A stretch of 22,536 nt of DNA from positions 1 to 22,536 of the forward strand of contig JAITDR010000262.1 of NCBI GenBank assembly GCA_031282465.1. Reading direction: 5' to 3'. This DNA is from Desulfovibrio sp. (GTDB taxonomy: Bacteria; Desulfobacterota; Desulfovibrionia; Desulfovibrionales; Desulfovibrionaceae). Positions 17,834 to 22,536 of the stretch are shown here, piece by piece. A program made the position numbers and the translations under genes. Below the pieces are notes generated by a model that did not search any database, had not been told where the DNA came from, and was given only the letters and a program-made list of their open reading frames with translations. Position 1 is the stretch's first letter, and each line of letters starts with the position of its first letter.

Positions 17834-18074
17834 TGCCTGCCCGGCTGAGTTTCCGGGGATCGGGCGGGAGATCGACCTCGACGCGCAATGGCCGGTTCCG
17901 GCTCAAAGCATCTGTACATTCTCACCTTTGCCTGCCTGTTTGTGGTCGAAAGGTCTGTTGACAATACCGATACGCACCCTTATATTGTTCGATTCCACTG
18001 AACGGTTTTTTGAAGACACACGGGCGCGCCGGCATGAGGGGAACCGCCTCGCTGAGCCCGGAAAGGGGGATACC
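17834..18074. other. Intergenic gap between tlyA and the response-regulator operon
   Basis: About 240 bp without a supported gene. It contains a weak CCCGG/CCGGG hairpin (17840-17857) with no T-run, and the strong promoter described separately. A 37-codon frame at 17888-18001 has a hydrophobic stretch but no ribosome site, and it lies across the promoter. Confidence 0.5.
17958..17986 (+). promoter_or_regulatory. Near-consensus sigma-70 promoter for the HD-GYP/kinase operon
   Basis: TTGACA (17958-17963) and TATATT (17981-17986) are 17 bp apart; 11 of 12 bases match consensus. The predicted start near 17993 leaves a leader of about 80 nt before the ATG at 18075. This is the best promoter in the window and indicates that the signalling pair is transcribed independently of tlyA. 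Confidence 0.75.
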
Positions 18075-19142
18075 ATGCTCGGCAAGCGCAAAATTATCGC
18101 CGTCGTCGACGACAGCACTCTTATCCTGAAAGCGGCCAGAAACGCTCTCATGGACGAGTATGATGTCGTTACCCTGCCCGGCGGGTCCAAGCTCTTTGCC
18201 ATGCTGGCCCAGAGCCCTGTACTCCCCGATCTGATCCTACTCGACGTTATGATGCCCGACCAGAACGGTTACGAAGTCCTCCAAATCCTGAAAAAAGACA
18301 AACTCACCGCGGAGATTCCGGTTATTTTCCTCACTGCGCAGGCGGACAAGGAAAGCGAACTGGTCGGTCTGTCCCTAGGCGCGGTGGATTATATGAGCAA
18401 ACCGTTTACTCCCCATTTGTTGAAAAAACGCCTGAGCATACATTTGTTGTTGGAACAGCAAAAAAGAGAACTTCGGGAGATGAATGAAAGTCTGAATGTA
18501 CTGGTTCGCAAAAAAACCGAAACCATCAGCAATCTGCAGGCAGCGGTGGTACGCATGATGGGTGATGTCGTGGAGTACAGAGACTATACCACCGGTGGTC
18601 ATGTAACACGCACTACAAAAATACTTTCAGCGCTTATAGACAATATACCGCATGGCAGCGCGTATGCTGAGACACTGCAGGAATGGGACATTCCTATGCT
18701 GCTGCAATCATCACAATTGCACGATATCGGAAAAATTAGTACCCCGGACGTGATTTTGCTCAAGCCTGGGCCTTTAACTGTTGATGAGCGCGAGGAAATG
18801 AAAAAACATGCAAGCGTTGGAGCGGACATCATCGCAAAATTGCAGGAACAAGTCGAAGGCAGCGATTTTCTGGAACACGCCAAAATTATGGCCGCCACCC
18901 ACCACGAGCACTGGGACGGCAACGGCTATCCGCAAGGACTGAAAGACGGAGACATTCCCCTGCAAGGACGTATGATGGCTTTTGCCGACGTCTATGACGC
19001 CCTTGTGTCGCAACGCCCTTACAAGCAACCCTTCACTCATGACCAAGCATTGGACATCATCAGTGAGCAAAGAGGCAAACAGTTCGACCCGGAACTCACG
19101 GACATTTTCCTCAGAGCTGCGGAAAACTTCCGCCCGCAGTAA
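18075..19142 (+). CDS. Response regulator with HD-GYP output domain
   Basis: This 355-residue cytosolic protein joins a receiver domain (about 1-125) to an HD-GYP domain (about 165-355), a class that generally hydrolyses cyclic-di-GMP. In the receiver, Asp12-Asp13, the phospho-acceptor Asp57 (LLDVMMPD), Thr87 and Lys109 are all present. The HD motif is His216-Asp217 (LHDIGKI). The GYP region reads HHEHWDGNGYPQGL (residues 276-289), so the metal-binding histidines look complete. A helical linker with KRELREMNESLNVLVRKK joins the domains. Translation starts at ATG 18075 after a GGGGGA site. It is co-transcribed with the hybrid kinase 10 nt downstream, its likely phosphodonor. A generic HD phosphohydrolase acting on another nucleotide is the alternative. 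Confidence 0.92.
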   Translation: MLGKRKIIAVVDDSTLILKAARNALMDEYDVVTLPGGSKLFAMLAQSPVLPDLILLDVMMPDQNGYEVLQILKKDKLTAEIPVIFLTAQADKESELVGLSLGAVDYMSKPFTPHLLKKRLSIHLLLEQQKRELREMNESLNVLVRKKTETISNLQAAVVRMMGDVVEYRDYTTGGHVTRTTKILSALIDNIPHGSAYAETLQEWDIPMLLQSSQLHDIGKISTPDVILLKPGPLTVDEREEMKKHASVGADIIAKLQEQVEGSDFLEHAKIMAATHHEHWDGNGYPQGLKDGDIPLQGRMMAFADVYDALVSQRPYKQPFTHDQALDIISEQRGKQFDPELTDIFLRAAENFRPQ

Positions 19143-19152
19143 AGAGCCGCTC

Positions 19153-22100
19153 ATGCCCCTCAAACATCTCCTGCACATTGCTCGTTTCAAACTGCTGTTG
19201 GTGTTCATCCTGACCGCTCTGAGCGCAGCGTGCAGTTATTACATGATAAGCCGCAACATTACGGCGCATAGGGACAGGGATGTGTATGCGACGCTTAACG
19301 TGACAAAACACGCGCTTGCCGCCCGCTTGCAGACCCTGACATACGAACTTGACGTTATTGCACTGATCTTACGTGAACGTCTTGAACAAAGCGCATCCAT
19401 GGAGAATCTCCGTGCGCTGGCCGCCAACCTGCATGAAAAAGTAGCCAGCCCCGACATAGGCAGCCCAATACAGCCATTTGATTTTACCGCACATATCGAC
19501 GGGGAAGATTTGTCACACCAGAATAGTGTCTGCTCTGTGCCTCTCCTCAATTTACCGACAACACTGCAACCATGGTACATACTTGCTGTTCTGAATCCCG
19601 ATAAATTTATTACGACAGACCCTGTTTTATGCCCGCAAACCCGCAAACTCACCTTTTTCATCTCTCGGGCCGTGCAGGACTCCTCCGGGCGCGTACGCGG
19701 CGCAGCAGCTTTTGCCGTCCCTGTTGCAAGCTTCTTCAGCAAAATCTACCAGGAAGCAGACGGCGGCTTCGTTGTGCTGACCACTGCAGACTACACTATC
19801 ATGGTCCATCACAACAGGGAATTGCTCGGGCGCAAATTGCAGACGATAACCGATGATTATGCCAACCTTGTGGAGAAGTTGCAAAGCGGCGCAACGGTGC
19901 AGATGCCCGTCACTTTGCCCAATTACCGCGGCGTCAGGAGCATGCTTTTTTTACAGGAAACCTTCAACGGTTGGCATGTGGGCTTTTTGACGACCGAGCA
20001 GGCCTACCGCCGCGACATCTCGACGATGGCCTTCATCCTGCTTTTCGGGGGCATTGCAACCTTTTTGGTCACTGCCTATTTCATCCTCCGACTGAGCGCG
20101 GAAAAATATCGCTCCGACTCGGAAAACAAAACCAAAACCCTCTTCCTCGCCCGCATGAGCCATGAAATACGCACTCCCTTGAACTCCATTCTCGGTTTTA
20201 CAGAACTGCTGGCCCGCAAACACATTTCCCGGGAAATGCGGGAATACACAAACATTATAGGTCAGGCCGGCAATTCTTTGCTGGCGATTATCAGCGATAT
20301 TCTTGATTTTTCGAAAATTGAGTCCGGAAGCTTTGCACTGGAACAGTACGATTATCATTTTTCCAGCCTGCTCAACGATATTATCAATATGGTACGTATC
20401 CCTATGCTGGAAAAGCATGATATCAATTTTATAGTGCGAATTAATCCTGAAATACCAGCAATATTACATGGCGATGAAGTAAGAGTTAGGCAAATATTTT
20501 ATAACCTTTTATCGAATGCAATAAAATATACAGAAAAAGGCTTTATACAGCTTTCTGTCGGCATAGAAGAATTCCATGAAGATAGTATTCTTCTATCTGT
20601 TCAAGTTATGGATACTGGTGTTGGTATTAATGAAAATGATATAAAATTTATTTTTGATGATTTCAGAAGAAGTACATCGAAGGAACATATACATATTGAA
20701 GGTACAGGACTTGGTTTGGCTATAACATGGAACTTATGTAATATGATGGACGGTACAATAAACGTAAAAAGTAAATATAAAAAAGGATCTACATTCACAG
20801 CTACAATACGTCAACACTTTTATGACAAGACACCGACGGCACATATTGCGACAGCTTCCCAAATACGTATACTAATGCTCTCCGATAACTCGATAGATAT
20901 GCTCTCCCTGGAACTGGCACTCAATGACCTGGGAGTAGAACACATATATAACGCGTCGGGAGTACAGGAATTTACCGAAAGTCTGCAAAATAATGATTAC
21001 GATTATGCTTTTGTCACTTCCAGGCAGGCGCGGCATTGTATTCCACACAAAGCTTCCGAAACGGACAGCCCTCGTTTCATCGTGGTCGGCAAGATTGGTG
21101 AAGATGTACCTCGGAATGCGGAATCTCTTATTTCTCCACCGTACTCCCTTACAGTTGCCGATGTTTTGAACGGCAGGACCGGTCGCAACGCACCCGATGT
21201 CGAGACGTCAATGGATCTTTCTGCCCCCACGGCCAAGGTTCTCGTCGTAGACGACATCTATGCCAATCTTATGGTTGCCAAGGAATTTATCGCCCACTTC
21301 GACATACGGACGGATACCTGCACGAACGGCCGGGAGGCAGTGCAGCTTGTCATGGAAAACCGCTATGATATCGTTTTCATGGACCACATGATGCCCGACA
21401 TGGACGGCATGGAAGCTGCAGCGGCCATCCGGCAGGCAGGCGAGGAGAACGAAAATTGCCGCGACACGGTCATCATTGCCCTGACGGCCAATGCTGTGTC
21501 CGGGCAAAGGGAAGTCTTCTTGGCCGGCGGCATGAACGATTTTCTGCCCAAGCCTGTCAGGATGAACAAACTCGCAGATATGCTCAAAAAATGGTTGCCG
21601 CTTGAAAAGCAGGTGTACAGGCCGATGCGGGAAAATCAACAGAAAGGCACAGTTATGCTCAAGGAAATAGAAGGCATCAACTTCCGCGCCGGCTTGTTGA
21701 ATGCGGGAGAAAATCCGAATGTCTACCTCGATATCCTGATCGAATTCTGCCGGGACGGCAAACTGAAGATTCCTCAAATTCTGGAAAGTCTGGAAAACGG
21801 CGATATAAAGAATTACACTATACTTGTCCATGCCCTCAAAGGGACATGCCGCACGACCGGCGCCCTGCAGACAGCTCATTTAGCTGCAAAACTCGAAAGT
21901 GCAGCCCGTAAGGGCGATACGGCCTTTATGCTGGACAATACCGCACCCTTTATCGAAAACCTCGACACCCTGCTCCATAATATACAGCGGGCTTTGCTGT
22001 TGGAGCAAAAGGATATCGTGTATGAATCGATTGATATCCGTGTCTTTGAATTCGATGTGTTGAAAAAGGCATTACAGGATATGGAGATACAAACCGTGAA

Positions 22101-22236
22101 CTTCCTGCTGCAAAAATACGCCTCCATGCACCTCAACCGCGAACAAAAAGAGCTTATAGCTGAAATCGAGCGATGCATTACTGCCTTTGAATACGAGGAA
22201 GCAATAGAAAAAATCAATGCTGCCGTGCGCTCGTAA
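19153..22236 (+). CDS. Membrane hybrid histidine kinase (sensor, HisKA, HATPase, REC, HPt)
   Basis: This 1027-residue sensor starts with a transmembrane helix (about 13-32). Then comes a periplasmic region of about 260 residues that looks like a double Cache fold (DGGFVVLTTADYTIMVHHN) with two cysteines. A second membrane helix follows (292-314). HisKA has His337 in ARMSHEIRTPLNSILGF. HATPase_c has Asn455, DTGVG (Asp487) and GTGLGL (517-522). A receiver-like domain at about 571-680 lacks the acidic pair and phospho-Asp. The next receiver is intact (VVDD, Asp744, Lys800), and an HPt domain has His893 in VHALKGT. A tail of about 80 residues follows. ATG 19153 lies 10 nt after the HD-GYP regulator, indicating one operon. 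Bases 20340-20820 are strikingly AT-rich. Confidence 0.93.
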   Translation: MPLKHLLHIARFKLLLVFILTALSAACSYYMISRNITAHRDRDVYATLNVTKHALAARLQTLTYELDVIALILRERLEQSASMENLRALAANLHEKVASPDIGSPIQPFDFTAHIDGEDLSHQNSVCSVPLLNLPTTLQPWYILAVLNPDKFITTDPVLCPQTRKLTFFISRAVQDSSGRVRGAAAFAVPVASFFSKIYQEADGGFVVLTTADYTIMVHHNRELLGRKLQTITDDYANLVEKLQSGATVQMPVTLPNYRGVRSMLFLQETFNGWHVGFLTTEQAYRRDISTMAFILLFGGIATFLVTAYFILRLSAEKYRSDSENKTKTLFLARMSHEIRTPLNSILGFTELLARKHISREMREYTNIIGQAGNSLLAIISDILDFSKIESGSFALEQYDYHFSSLLNDIINMVRIPMLEKHDINFIVRINPEIPAILHGDEVRVRQIFYNLLSNAIKYTEKGFIQLSVGIEEFHEDSILLSVQVMDTGVGINENDIKFIFDDFRRSTSKEHIHIEGTGLGLAITWNLCNMMDGTINVKSKYKKGSTFTATIRQHFYDKTPTAHIATASQIRILMLSDNSIDMLSLELALNDLGVEHIYNASGVQEFTESLQNNDYDYAFVTSRQARHCIPHKASETDSPRFIVVGKIGEDVPRNAESLISPPYSLTVADVLNGRTGRNAPDVETSMDLSAPTAKVLVVDDIYANLMVAKEFIAHFDIRTDTCTNGREAVQLVMENRYDIVFMDHMMPDMDGMEAAAAIRQAGEENENCRDTVIIALTANAVSGQREVFLAGGMNDFLPKPVRMNKLADMLKKWLPLEKQVYRPMRENQQKGTVMLKEIEGINFRAGLLNAGENPNVYLDILIEFCRDGKLKIPQILESLENGDIKNYTILVHALKGTCRTTGALQTAHLAAKLESAARKGDTAFMLDNTAPFIENLDTLLHNIQRALLLEQKDIVYESIDIRVFEFDVLKKALQDMEIQTVNFLLQKYASMHLNREQKELIAEIERCITAFEYEEAIEKINAAVRS

Positions 22237-22449
22237 GGCCCGGCTCAGCCGGCAAAGCAACTTTGTAGGGATGTACCGTTGAGGGGAGTTTGAGGGGTGG
22301 AGCCCTTAAAACTCCCCATGAGAGGGGGTCCGCGGGAATCATTTCCCCCGGCCCGCCGGAGGCATATAAATCAACATTGTAAGGCGTAATGTTCGGCCTT
22401 GCGCCTGCTCAGGCCGACACCCGAGGCGTACAGAATCCAATGGTAATCT
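22237..22449. other. Convergent intergenic region with several hairpins
   Basis: No gene is supported here. It separates the kinase stop from the stop of the minus-strand gene. Besides the long inverted repeat listed separately, it has GGGAA/TTCCC (22334-22347), AACATT/AATGTT (22373-22392) and a 7-bp stem TCGGCCT/AGGCCGA (22392-22416). The last could serve as a terminator for the minus-strand gene, although no clear T-run follows on that strand. Confidence 0.5.
22283..22317. repeat. Long inverted repeat, REP-like or bidirectional terminator
   Basis: The perfect 9-bp arms GGGGAGTTT (22283-22291) and AAACTCCCC (22309-22317) enclose a second small stem, AGGG/CCCT (22293-22296 with 22303-22306). 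The result is one long hairpin between two convergent genes. There is no T-run after it on the plus strand; AAACTCCCC provides only a short A/T step. Its position fits a transcription end or a dispersed palindromic repeat. Confidence 0.55.
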
Positions 22450-22536
22450 CTAGCGACGGTCTCTCCCGGAGCGCCCGCCGCGTCCTCCGCGGTCGTCACG
22501 TCCTCCCCGGTCATCGCGTCCGCCGCGTTCTTCACG
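22450..22536 (-). CDS. Arg/Gly/Asp-rich C-terminal tail of a probable RNA-binding protein (partial)
   Basis: Reading the minus strand from the right edge gives 28 codons ending in TAG (22452-22450). The peptide is built from RGGRDD-type units (REERGGRDDRGG, then RDDRGGRGGRSG and a final RDRR). Such tails are found at the end of DEAD-box RNA helicases and small RRM RNA-binding proteins, where the RG-rich part adds non-specific RNA binding. Only the tail is inside the window, so the family cannot be decided. The repetitive coding and clean stop argue for a real frame, but a 28-codon fragment is weak evidence. Confidence 0.55.
   Translation of the reverse strand, partial: REERGGRDDRGGRDDRGGRGGRSGRDRR

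Noticed and set aside
17840..17857. Terminator after tlyA
   Set aside because: The stem is only 5 bp with an 8-nt loop and no T-run follows.
17888..18001. A 37-codon frame with a hydrophobic stretch before the response regulator
   Set aside because: It has no ribosome site and lies across the near-consensus promoter, so its start would be upstream of the transcription start.
1..22536. CRISPR array, tRNA/rRNA genes, insertion sequence or prophage
   Set aside because: No regularly spaced direct repeats, tRNA-like cloverleaf, rRNA sequence, transposase or integrase was recognised on reading both strands.

Overview
The window is a GC-rich bacterial chromosome segment. It is packed almost entirely with plus-strand housekeeping genes, followed by a two-gene signalling operon, and the tail of one minus-strand gene enters from the right edge. 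Protein flavour and gene order (plsX-fabH-fabG-acpP-fabF-glyA-dCMP deaminase-ribD-ribE-ribBA-ribH-nusB-leuS-lptE-holA-lon) resemble what I know of Desulfovibrionaceae (Desulfobacterota). That assignment is inferred from memory of gene neighbourhoods. It was not tested by any search.

Region 1 (1-4250) is the fatty-acid and phospholipid cluster: the 3' end of plsX, then fabH, fabG, acpP and fabF. fabD, which sits between fabH and fabG in the E. coli cluster, is not there. The two gaps flanking acpP (2302-2520 and 2755-3002) hold several inverted repeats and a plausible acpP promoter. Region 2 (4324-9822) starts with glyA and a dCMP deaminase. It continues with a complete riboflavin/lumazine set, ribD-ribE-ribBA-ribH, in pathway-sufficient order. 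These genes are tightly spaced or overlapping and look translationally coupled. The ribD/ribE junction carries a short tandem duplication. Region 3 (9860-17833) is the information and envelope block: nusB, leuS, lptE, holA, lon and tlyA. Its most notable features are a 79-nt lon/tlyA overlap and an 18-residue tandem repeat inside TlyA.

Region 4 (17834-22236) begins with a near-consensus sigma-70 promoter. It drives a response regulator with an HD-GYP output domain and, 10 nt later, a membrane hybrid histidine kinase (periplasmic sensor, HisKA, HATPase, degenerate receiver, true receiver, HPt). Together they look like a self-contained phosphorelay, probably ending in cyclic-di-GMP hydrolysis. 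The kinase gene contains a sharply AT-rich block covering exactly its ATP-binding domain, the strongest compositional anomaly in the window. Region 5 (22237-22536) is a convergent intergenic region with a long inverted repeat, followed by the Arg/Gly/Asp-rich C-terminus of a probable RNA-binding protein on the minus strand.

Overall this is mostly ordinary core genome. I did not find an obviously new multi-gene system. The observations worth checking are local ones: duplications, overlaps, composition, structured leaders and one substituted ligand position in RibBA.
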